From: Geodermatophilus normandii
GTDB lineage: Bacteria > Actinomycetota > Actinomycetes > Mycobacteriales > Geodermatophilaceae
Direction of reading: 5' to 3'
DNA: 64,000 nucleotides
Assembly: GCF_003182485.1 (NCBI RefSeq)
Contig: NZ_QGTX01000001.1
Span: 3,426,001-3,490,000 of the forward strand
Part shown: in pieces, positions 43,315-50,525 of the stretch
Layout of the letters: each line of letters begins with the position of its first letter
How positions within the stretch are numbered: position 1 is the stretch's first letter
Program-made: the position numbers and the translations under genes
Notes under the pieces: generated by a model
What the model was told of the DNA's origin: nothing
Database searches by the model: none
The model's input: the letters and a program-made list of their open reading frames with translations, nothing else

Positions 43315-44091
43315 ATGGTGGCAGCATCCGGCGACATGGACGCCCCTGCGCCGCACCGCTTCGTCGCCCGTGTCATCGAGGAGTCCGAGAACAAGATCCA
43401 CGATGACGGCGTCGCCCGGCGGTTCGGCTTCTCCGGCGCGCTGGTGCCCGGGGTGGAGCTCTTCGCCCGCACGACCACGCCCCTGGTGGCGGCTTGGGGA
43501 GAGGAGTGGCTGTCCGGCGGGCGGGTCGACCTGCGCTTCCGTCGGCCGGTCTACGACGGCGAGGAGGTGCTGGTCGACGTGACCGGTGGCCGGCTGACCG
43601 TCACCGGCGCGGACGGTGAGGTGCGCTGCCTGGGCTCGACCGGTCGCACGGGGGACCGCCCCGACCTCGCCGACTTCGCGGAGGTGTCCGCTGCCGGCGA
43701 GCCGGTGATCGACCCGGTCGCCGGGCCGTTCGGCAGCGTCCACGAGGCCGGCACCGTCGAGGAGAACGAGTGGTATCTCGATGCGATCGGCGAGCCGTTG
43801 CCGCTGTACCGGGAGAGGTCGTGGGCGCATCCCGGTCTGTTGCTGCGCCTGGTCAACGAGCTGCTCGTGCACAACGTCGCCCTCGGACCGTGGATCCACA
43901 CCTCGAGCGACTGCACCTTTCTCGGCATCGCCCGGCTGCCTGCGCAGATGACCGTGCACGGACGGGTCACCGACGTGGGCCGGCGCGGCCGGCACGAGGA
44001 GGTCCGCTACGACGCCCTGGTCCTGGCCGACGCCGAGCCCGTGCTGCACGTCCACCACACCGCGCTCTACCGGCTCTCCACCACGGCCTGA
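43315..44091 (+). CDS. MaoC-like hot-dog domain protein
   Basis: A 258-residue protein with features of the MaoC/acyl dehydratase hot-dog fold: an N-terminal HDDGVARRFGFSGALVPGVELFA (the hydratase-like helix), FRRPVYDGEEVLVDV strands, and a second half with RLVNELLVHNVALGPWIHTSSDCTFLG and strands to the end. It may act on CoA thioesters, but catalytic Asp/His are not certain. The ATG at 43315 follows GAGGGG; a second ATG 21 nt later is possible. It stands alone between the repeats and tRNA-Leu. Confidence 0.7.
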   Translation: MVAASGDMDAPAPHRFVARVIEESENKIHDDGVARRFGFSGALVPGVELFARTTTPLVAAWGEEWLSGGRVDLRFRRPVYDGEEVLVDVTGGRLTVTGADGEVRCLGSTGRTGDRPDLADFAEVSAAGEPVIDPVAGPFGSVHEAGTVEENEWYLDAIGEPLPLYRERSWAHPGLLLRLVNELLVHNVALGPWIHTSSDCTFLGIARLPAQMTVHGRVTDVGRRGRHEEVRYDALVLADAEPVLHVHHTALYRLSTTA

Positions 44092-44495
44092 CGCCGGCCG
44101 GCGGTCAGCCGTCGGACCCCGGAAGACGACTGGCGTGCTCCTGGCGGACGACCGGGCGGCAGGAGGGGCCCGCGGCCCGCCGACGTCCTGCACTGCCGGC
44201 GCTCCCGCGTGACCAGCCAGGTGCTGCGGCTGCCACCGGAGGAAGGCCCGCAGGGTCACCGCGCCGTGTCCACCGTGTGGCGTCGGTGGCCAGCGGGCAG
44301 CCGGAGATCGCCGTCGCGTCCGGTGAGGACGGCGGCGCCCGACATGGCGACCAGGAGGCCGGCGACGAGCACCGGTGTCGCCCGTGTGTGGCGCGACAGG
44401 GTGCGGCCGCGCGAAGGCGGTGCGGCAGCCCGCCAGGTCCCCGAGACGTGAAGCGCCCCGGGTCCCTGACCTGCAGAGACACCGGGGCGGTGCTG
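44092..44495. other. 404-bp region between the MaoC-like gene and tRNA-Leu
   Basis: No convincing gene. A minus-strand frame contains a hydrophobic run (ATPVLVAGLLVAMSGAAVL) but no good start. The right end holds the tRNA terminator hairpin. Confidence 0.4.
44454..44489 (-). terminator. terminator hairpin of tRNA-Leu
   Basis: CGCCCCGG at 44454-44461 pairs perfectly with CCGGGGCG at 44482-44489, just downstream of the tRNA 3' end on its strand. A near-copy lies at 42920-42954. Confidence 0.6.
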
Positions 44496-44580
44496 TGTCC
44501 GAGGGGGGACTTGAACCCCCACGCCCGATAAAGGGCACTAGCACCTCAAGCTAGCGCGTCTGCCATTCCGCCACCCGGAC
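44496..44580 (-). tRNA. tRNA-Leu (anticodon GAG)
   Basis: The minus strand folds as a class II tRNA. Acceptor arms GTCCGGG and CTCGGAC pair over 7 bp with one G-T; anticodon stem CTAGC/GCTAG encloses TTGAGGT, giving anticodon GAG. A long variable arm (TGCCC...GGGCG region) and a T-arm with GGTTCAAGTCC follow. Discriminator base is A and CCA is not encoded. It reads CUC and CUU codons. Its 3' end appears to have been copied at nearby positions. Confidence 0.95.
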
Positions 44581-44673
44581 GAGTGCGACACCACGATAGC
44601 AAGTCGCGATCGCCGTCCGGTGCAGGCCCTGACCAGGAGTCGCGGTGCTGCCGTCCCGCCCTACGCTCGCCGG

Positions 44674-45993
44674 GTGGAGAACCCAGGTCCCGTCCAGGCC
44701 CAGGCCGAGGTCGCCGAGCTGCTCAGCGAGCTGATCCGGATCGACACGACGAACACCGGCGACACCGCCACCAGCGCCGGGGAGCGGGCCGCCGCCGAGT
44801 GGGTGGCCGGCAAGCTCGACGAGGTCGGCATCGGGTCGCAGGTCCTCGAGTCCGAGCGCGGGCGGGCCAGCCTGGTCGCCCGCATCCCCGGCGCCGACCC
44901 CGGCCGCCCGGCGCTGCTGGTCCACGGGCACCTCGACGTCGTCCCGGCCGACCCCGCCGAGTGGAGCGTGCACCCCTTCTCCGGCGAGGAGCGCGACGGC
45001 TACGTCTGGGGCCGCGGCGCCGTCGACATGAAGGACATGGACGCCATGGTCCTGGCGCTGGTGCGCGAGTGGGCCCGCACCGGCGTGCAGCCCCCGCGCG
45101 ACGTCGTGCTCGCCTACGTCGCCGACGAGGAGGCCGGTGGCAAGCTCGGCGCCCGCTGGCTGGTCGACGAGCACCCCGACCTGTTCGAGGGGTGCTCGGA
45201 GGCGATCAGCGAGGTCGGCGGGTTCAGCATCACCGTCCGCGACGACCTGCGCCTCTACCTCGTCCAGACGGCGGAGAAGGGCCTGGCCTGGATGCGCCTG
45301 ACGGCCGGGGGCAGGCCCGGTCACGGCTCGTTCGTCCACGACGACAACGCCGTCACCCGGCTGTGCCAGGCCGTCGCGCGGCTGGGCTCGACCCGCCTGC
45401 CCACCGTCCTCACCCCGCCGATGCGGCAGTTCCTCGCCGCCGTCGAGGAGGCCTACGGCATCGAGATCGACCCCGACGAGCCCGAGGAGGCGCTCGCCCG
45501 CCTCGGCAGCATCAGCCGGATGATCGGCGCGGCCCTGCGCAACACCGCCAACCCCACGATGCTGCAGGCCGGCTACAAGACCAACGTCATCCCCGGCACC
45601 GCCAGCGCCACCGTCGACGGCCGCTTCCTGCACGGGCAGGCCGAGGAGTTCGAGCGGCAGCTGGCGAACCTGGTCGGCGAGGGCGTCCAGCGCGAGTGGA
45701 TCGTCCACGACCAGGCCGTGGAGACGACGTTCGACGGCCCCCTGGTCGACTCGATGGTCGCCGCGCTGAGGAGCGAGGACGACGGCGCCCGCCCGGTGCC
45801 GTTCACCATGAGCGGCGGCACCGACGCCAAGAGCTTCGAGCGCCTCGGCATCCGCTGCTTCGGCTTCTCGCCGCTGCGGCTGCCCGCCGACCTGGACTTC
45901 GCCTCGCTGTTCCACGGCATCGACGAGCGGGTGCCGGTGGAGTCGCTGCGCTTCGGCGTCCGGGTGCTCGACCGGTTCCTCCGGGCGGCGTGA
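44674..45993 (+). CDS. M20-family metallopeptidase
   Basis: A 439-residue di-zinc peptidase/deacylase of the M20 family. Metal and catalytic residues: His86 and Asp88 in HGHLDVVP, Asp118 in GRGAVDMKD, and Glu152-Glu153 in DEEAGG. The inserted dimerisation domain with GRPGHGSFV follows, and the C-terminus has SGGTDAKSFE. The GTG is 6 nt after TACGCT, indicating a leaderless mRNA. It is similar to the mycobacterial protein called DapE2; a real role in lysine synthesis is not implied. Confidence 0.92.
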   Translation: MENPGPVQAQAEVAELLSELIRIDTTNTGDTATSAGERAAAEWVAGKLDEVGIGSQVLESERGRASLVARIPGADPGRPALLVHGHLDVVPADPAEWSVHPFSGEERDGYVWGRGAVDMKDMDAMVLALVREWARTGVQPPRDVVLAYVADEEAGGKLGARWLVDEHPDLFEGCSEAISEVGGFSITVRDDLRLYLVQTAEKGLAWMRLTAGGRPGHGSFVHDDNAVTRLCQAVARLGSTRLPTVLTPPMRQFLAAVEEAYGIEIDPDEPEEALARLGSISRMIGAALRNTANPTMLQAGYKTNVIPGTASATVDGRFLHGQAEEFERQLANLVGEGVQREWIVHDQAVETTFDGPLVDSMVAALRSEDDGARPVPFTMSGGTDAKSFERLGIRCFGFSPLRLPADLDFASLFHGIDERVPVESLRFGVRVLDRFLRAA

Positions 45994-46015
45994 CCGCCCG
46001 TGGTGTGATGCGGGG

Positions 46016-46822
46016 GTGACCTCTCCCACACCTCCCGGCCCCGGTTCCGTCGCGCTGATCACCGGAGGGACCGGCGGCTTCGGCCGCGCCCTCACGCAGA
46101 AGCTGCGCGAGCGGGACGTCACCGTCGTCGCCGCCGACCTCGACAGCGAGCGCAACCGGTCGGTCGCCGACGAGCTCGGCGCTCACTTCGTCGCCCTCGA
46201 CGTCACCGACCGCGCCGCGAACGAGGCCGTCGTCGCGCAGGTGGAGGCCGAGCACGGCCGGCTCGACGCCGCCTACCTCAACGCCGGCATCTCCGCGGCC
46301 AAGAGCGACGACGCCCTCGACCTCGACGAGTTCATGCGCGTGGTCGACGTCGACCTGTTCGGCGTCGTCTACGGCGTCGCGGCGGCCCGACCCGCGATCG
46401 CGCGGGCCGGCGGAGGAGCGATCGTGGTGACCGCGTCGCTGGCCGGCCTGTCGCCCATGCCGTCGGACCCCGGGTACAGCGTGGCCAAGGGCGGTGCGAT
46501 CGCCTTCGTCCGGTCGATGGCCCCGCGCCTGACCCGCGAGGGCATCACGATCTCGGCCATCTGCCCCGGCTTCGCCGACACCGCGATCATCGACCGCATC
46601 CGGCACGAGTTCGAGGCGGCGGACTTCCCGGTGATCCCGGCCGCCGAGGTCGCCGACGCGATGGTGATGGCCTGGGAGTCGGGGGAGCCCGGCGCGGCCT
46701 ACGTCATCCAGCCCGGCGTCGGCACGGTGCCCTACAGGTTCAAGGGCGTGCCCAGCGCGAAGACGGCCACCGGCGAGACCGCCGTCGTCCCCGAGGCGCT
46801 GCGCCCGCCCTCGATGCGGTGA
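46016..46822 (+). CDS. short-chain dehydrogenase/reductase
   Basis: A 268-residue classical SDR. It shows the nucleotide motif TGGTGGFG, the Asp at the end of strand 2 (AADLDSE), LNAG, and the Ser/Tyr/Lys triad (TASLAG ... GYSVAKGG). It should use NAD(H). The GTG lies 6 nt after TGTGAT. It is 22 nt after the peptidase gene. Substrate unknown. Confidence 0.88.
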   Translation: MTSPTPPGPGSVALITGGTGGFGRALTQKLRERDVTVVAADLDSERNRSVADELGAHFVALDVTDRAANEAVVAQVEAEHGRLDAAYLNAGISAAKSDDALDLDEFMRVVDVDLFGVVYGVAAARPAIARAGGGAIVVTASLAGLSPMPSDPGYSVAKGGAIAFVRSMAPRLTREGITISAICPGFADTAIIDRIRHEFEAADFPVIPAAEVADAMVMAWESGEPGAAYVIQPGVGTVPYRFKGVPSAKTATGETAVVPEALRPPSMR

Positions 46823-46887
46823 GACGGATGGTCTGAGGCCAGGGCCCCGGTGACGCCGGTCACCGGGGCTCTGGCAGGGTCGGGCCC

Positions 46888-47841
46888 ATGCGCGCATGGC
46901 GGGTCCACGAGCTCGGTGACCCCTCGGAGGTCATGAGGTTCGAGGACGTCGAGGAGCCGGTCCCGGCCGAGGGGCAGATCAAGGTCCGGGTGCGGGCCGC
47001 CGCGCTGAACTTCCCCGACGTGCTCATGGCGCAGGGGAGGTACCAGGAGCGCCCGCCGCTGCCCTTCACGCCGGGCGTCGAGCTGTGCGGGGAGACCGAG
47101 GACGGCCGCCGGGTCATCGGCGGGCCGGCCGGCGGGCCCGGCGCCTTCGCCGAGTACGCGCTGATGAACGCCCGCGACGCCTGGCCGGTGCCCGACTCGC
47201 TGTCCGACGAGAAGGCCGCCGCCCTCTACCTGACCTACCAGACCGGCCACGTCGGCCTGCACCGCCGCGCGCACCTGCAGGCAGGCGAGTGGCTGCTCGT
47301 GCACGCCGGTGCCGGCGGCGTCGGGTCGGCGGCGATCCAGCTCGGCAAGGCCGCCGGCGCGAAGGTCGTCGCCACGGCCGGCGGCGCGCACAAGACCGAG
47401 GTCTGCCGCGAGCTCGGCGCCGACCACGCCATCGACTACACGGCCGAGGACTTCGTGCCGGTCGTCAAGGAGCTCACCGGCGGCGAGGGGGCCGACGTCG
47501 TCTACGACCCGGTGGGCGGTGACGTCTTCGACAGGTCGCGGAGGTGCATCGCCTTCGAGGGCCGGCTCGTCGTGGTCGGCTTCACCAGCGGGCGCATCCC
47601 CGAGGCGCCGGCCAACCACGCCCTGGTCAAGAACTACAGCGTCGTCGGCCTGCACTGGGGGCTGTACAAGAAGAAGGACCCGGCCGTGATCGGCCAGACC
47701 CACGACGAGCTCGTCCGGCTGGTCACCGCCGGGCAGATCGACCCGCTGGTCGGTCAGGTGCTGCCGCTGGACCAGGCGCCGCGGGCGCTGGCCGCGCTCG
47801 CCGACCGCGGCACGGTCGGCAAGGTCGTGCTCGTTCCCTAG
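46888..47841 (+). CDS. NADPH:quinone oxidoreductase (zinc-free MDR)
   Basis: A 317-residue medium-chain dehydrogenase without zinc-binding Cys clusters, of the quinone oxidoreductase type: AAALNFPDVLMAQG, PFTPGVELCG, and the NADPH fold HAGAGGVGSAAIQLGKAAGA. Reaction expected: NADPH-dependent reduction of quinones or enones. The ATG is 7 nt after CAGGGT. The stop overlaps the convergent DUF5703 gene by 4 nt. Confidence 0.88.
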   Translation: MRAWRVHELGDPSEVMRFEDVEEPVPAEGQIKVRVRAAALNFPDVLMAQGRYQERPPLPFTPGVELCGETEDGRRVIGGPAGGPGAFAEYALMNARDAWPVPDSLSDEKAAALYLTYQTGHVGLHRRAHLQAGEWLLVHAGAGGVGSAAIQLGKAAGAKVVATAGGAHKTEVCRELGADHAIDYTAEDFVPVVKELTGGEGADVVYDPVGGDVFDRSRRCIAFEGRLVVVGFTSGRIPEAPANHALVKNYSVVGLHWGLYKKKDPAVIGQTHDELVRLVTAGQIDPLVGQVLPLDQAPRALAALADRGTVGKVVLVP

Positions 47842-48041
47842 GTGACCGGCATCGGGAGGTAGGACAGCCGGGCGCGACGGCGGAGGATGGCCTTGCGGGT
47901 GCCGTCGGCGTGCAGCTGGAGACGCGCGAGCTCCCAGCCGCCGACGTCGACCTGCAGGCTCAGCATGGTGGCCGCTGCGGTCCGGGACGTGCCCGGCGGG
48001 ATCCGCAGCGGCGCGTACTCGTAGTCGTCGGCCGTGCTCAC
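47838..48041 (-). CDS. DUF5703 family protein
   Basis: A 67-residue protein with the compact conserved pattern DYEYAPLRIPPGTSR, LSLQ..VGGWELARL.L..DGTRK..LRRR, as remembered for DUF5703, a small actinobacterial family of unknown function. GTG start, probably leaderless. In mycobacteria a similar gene lies close to uppP, as here. Confidence 0.75.
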   Translation of the reverse strand: MSTADDYEYAPLRIPPGTSRTAAATMLSLQVDVGGWELARLQLHADGTRKAILRRRARLSYLPMPVT

Positions 48042-48161
48042 CCCAGCGATGTTGCCACGCCGACACCTGCCGGTCACCCGCCCGCCGTCCGCGGGGCTGC
48101 CACCCCGGAGCGCGGACGGCAGGATGGGCCCGGACCCGCCAGCCCCACCCGAGGAGACGAC

Positions 48162-48422
48162 GTGACCGATCCCGGTTCCGCCAGCGACGCCGACCGCGCC
48201 GAGCAGGAGGCCCTCCTCGAGCCCGCGGCGCCCGCGGTCGCGGGGGAGGCCGGCCCGATCACCGACGGCGCGGACGAGGCCGACGCGCTCGAGCAGCAGC
48301 TGGCCACCGCACCGGGGTCGGCCGGCCCGCTGCGCCCGATCGGCGACGTCGACGCCAACGAGGCCGACGTCCTCGAGCAGGAGGCCGACGTCCCCTACGA
48401 CGAGGACGACCGCACCTCCTGA
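48162..48422 (+). CDS. small acidic conserved protein
   Basis: An 86-residue very acidic protein with two copies of the motif (D/N)EAD.LEQ and an end of VPYDEDD. Likely unfolded or partner-dependent. GAGGAG stands 6 nt before the GTG. Function unknown. Confidence 0.7.
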   Translation: MTDPGSASDADRAEQEALLEPAAPAVAGEAGPITDGADEADALEQQLATAPGSAGPLRPIGDVDANEADVLEQEADVPYDEDDRTS

Positions 48423-48486
48423 CGCCGCGGCACCCGATCGGGGGAGCGCCTCGCGCTGAGGATGCGCGGCACCGACGATCCCCGGC

Positions 48487-48969
48487 GTGACCGCCGCCGT
48501 CGTCTCGATCGTCCTGCTGCTCGTCGGGCTGCCCCTGCTGGCGTTCTGGCTGGGCGGGCGGCGGTTCTGGTCCCGGCTGCGGCCGGGGCGGGGCCCGGAC
48601 CCCTGGGGCGACCTGGTCCGGACGCACGGCCTCAGCGCCGCGGAGGCCGCCGCGGTCGACGCCGCGGTCGCGCGCGGGCAGCGGCTGGACGACGAGCGGC
48701 TGCGGCGGGCCGCGGTCGCGCACGCGCGGCAGGCGCTGTCCGGTCTGCGGTGGCAGGAGGCGACCCGGGGCCAGCGGGTGCTGCTGGTCCTGGTGGCGCT
48801 CTGGCTCCTCCTGCAGGTGGTGGGCGTCGTCGTCCAGCTCGCCGCGGGGGAGCCCGGGGACGTCTCCTGGGGCGTCGTCGCGGTCCTGGCCGTGGCCGTC
48901 GTCGCGACCGTGGTCTTCCGGCGCCGGCTGCAGCGGGCCGTCGAGGTCAACACCGGGCCGCCCGCCTGA
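48487..48969 (+). CDS. membrane protein with three helices
   Basis: A 160-residue protein. One N-terminal helix (VVSIVLLLVGLPLLAFWL) is followed by GRRFWSRLRPG, an 80-residue helical soluble part, then two helices (VLLVLVALWLLLQVVGVV and WGVVAVLAVAVVATVVF) and a basic end. A paralogue, broken by a frameshift, lies at 49155. Function unknown. Confidence 0.75.
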   Translation: MTAAVVSIVLLLVGLPLLAFWLGGRRFWSRLRPGRGPDPWGDLVRTHGLSAAEAAAVDAAVARGQRLDDERLRRAAVAHARQALSGLRWQEATRGQRVLLVLVALWLLLQVVGVVVQLAAGEPGDVSWGVVAVLAVAVVATVVFRRRLQRAVEVNTGPPA

Positions 48970-49154
48970 CCTGTCGGTGGGGGCCGGTAGACCGCCGGCA
49001 CGACGGTCGTGGTGACCACGCCCACCGGGAACGTGACGCGGCGACGCCCGGGCGCACGAGCACCTGCGCCCGCTGCCGGCCGCCTGGCCGGCGCGCGTCC
49101 CCCGTCCGGGGTGGCCGTGTCCGTCCGCGGGCCGGCGCCGGGCATGCTCGGCGG

Positions 49155-49644
49155 GTGCCCCTGGTGCTCGTGCTGCTGCTCCTGCTCGCCCTCGCGCTGC
49201 CGCTGCTGTCCTGGGCGATGGCCGGCCGCCGGTTCTGGGCGGACCTCCGCGGGCCCGGCACGCGCGACCTGCGCGCGGAGGTCGTCGCGCGGCACGGGCT
49301 CACCGGCGGCGAGGCCGACACCGTGCAGACGGCGGTGACCCGCGGCCGCCCGGTGGGGGAGCCGCGGCTGCGCCCGGCGGCCGCGGACTGGGCCGGCACC
49401 ACCCTGGCCGTGCTCGACGAGCAGCGCGCGCGGCACGCCGGGCGCGACCGCGCCGCCGCCGCCGTCCTGGGGCCTGGCCGGGCTCTGCCTGCTGGTCGCG
49501 CTGGTCCTGGCCGTGGTGCTCGACGCCGGCGTCCTGTCCTACGTGCTCGTCGTGCTCGCCGGCGGGGCGATCGCCAACCTGGCGCTGCTCCCGCTCCTGG
49601 TACGGCGCAACCTGCGGCGGGCGGTCCCGGCCAACGGGGGGTGA
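49155..49644 (+). pseudogene. frameshifted paralogue of the 48487 membrane protein
   Basis: The first 105 codons from the GTG at 49155 match the paralogue (LPLLSWAMAGRRFWADLRGPG, RHGLTGGEAD). At a GGGG run (49469-49472) the frame must drop one base; then GLAGLCLLVALVLAVVLDAG and the final RRNLRRAVPANGG, matching the paralogue's last two helices, read through to a TGA at 49642. Removing one G gives 162 residues, close to the paralogue's 160. Either a recent null mutation or a sequencing error in a homopolymer. Confidence 0.75.
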
Positions 49645-49665
49645 CGCTTCCCCCGGGAGATCAGC

Positions 49666-49684
49666 TCAGGTTAGGCTAACCTGA
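49666..49684. promoter_or_regulatory. DtxR/IdeR iron box
   Basis: TCAGGTTAGGCTAACCTGA is a 19-bp palindrome, perfect except for its centre, and the flanking C and G extend it by one pair. It matches the known DtxR/IdeR consensus closely. It contains TAGGCT, a -10-like hexamer, and lies 20 bp before the TTG of the DUF2470 gene, so Fe2+-bound repressor would block transcription. Confidence 0.85.
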
Positions 49685-49703
49685 GTCGTCCCGAGGGGGA
49701 GCC

Positions 49704-50474
49704 TTGACCACCTGCCCCGGTCCGCCGGCGCCGCCCGTCGCCGGCGCCCCCGAGCGCGCCCGGACCGCCGCCACCCGCACCGCCGCCGCGCTGTGCGTGG
49801 CCGGCCGGGAGCCGAGCCGCCCGCTGGCGCACGCCACCACCGCCGCCGGGCAGGTGCTCGTGCTCGTCCCCGCCGACGGCGAGGTGGCCGGCGTCCTCGG
49901 CACCGCCCCCGACCGGGACGTGTCGGCCCTGCTGATGGTCAGCGACCGCGCGCCGGTGCCGCTGCGCGACCCGGTGCGGGCCACCCTGTGGCTGTCCGGC
50001 TGGCTCACGCCGGTGCCCGAGGCCGACCGGCGCGCCGCCGCCGTCGCCTTCGCCGAGGTCCGGCCCGAGGGCGCCCTGCTCGACGTCGGCACGAGCGCGC
50101 TGCTGCTGCGGCTGGACCTCGCCGAGGTGGTGCTGCGCGAGGGCGGCGCCTGCGCGGAGGTGGCCCCGGCCGACTTCGCCGCAGCCCGCCCCGACCCGGT
50201 CGCCGCCGTCGAGGAGCGGATGCTGCAGCACCTCGACCGCGACCACCCCGACGTCCTCGCCGTCCTCCGCAGCCGCGTGCCGACCGCGCCGGGGGAGACC
50301 GTGCGGCCGCTCGGCGTCGACCGGTTCGGCTACCGGCTGCGCGTCGAGCGGCCGGGCGGGCACCGCGACGTCCGGGTGCCCTTCGCGCGCCCGCTCACCT
50401 GCCCCGGCCAGCTCCGCGCCGCCACGTCGCAGCTCCTGTGCGCCCTGCGCGCCGGCCTGGCCCGCCGCGACTGA
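49704..50474 (+). CDS. DUF2470-domain protein, iron-regulated
   Basis: A 256-residue protein. The first about 160 residues look like an FMN-binding split barrel of the HugZ/pyridoxamine-oxidase type (QVLVLVPADGEVAGVL, DVSALLMVSDRAP, ATLWLSGWLTPV). The C-terminal 85 residues are a DUF2470 domain (VEERMLQHLDRDHPDVLAVL ... LGVDRFGYRLRVE ... VRVPFARPL). Related proteins bind or degrade haem for iron use. The TTG start follows GAGGGGGA. An iron box directly upstream predicts expression under iron shortage, fitting a haem-iron role. Confidence 0.85.
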   Translation: MTTCPGPPAPPVAGAPERARTAATRTAAALCVAGREPSRPLAHATTAAGQVLVLVPADGEVAGVLGTAPDRDVSALLMVSDRAPVPLRDPVRATLWLSGWLTPVPEADRRAAAVAFAEVRPEGALLDVGTSALLLRLDLAEVVLREGGACAEVAPADFAAARPDPVAAVEERMLQHLDRDHPDVLAVLRSRVPTAPGETVRPLGVDRFGYRLRVERPGGHRDVRVPFARPLTCPGQLRAATSQLLCALRAGLARRD

Positions 50475-50525
50475 GGAGGGACCCGTTGCTCCCGCGTTCG
50501 CGGCGGGCTCCCGGGGAGCGGCCGG

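Noticed and set aside
34903-44496. Integrase or transposase gene for the presumed island
   Set aside because: No open frame in the region shows recombinase or DDE motifs, so mobility is inferred only from repeats and composition.
44256-44522. Minus-strand frame with a hydrophobic run next to tRNA-Leu
   Set aside because: It begins inside the tRNA gene and has no start with a ribosome site before the hydrophobic part.
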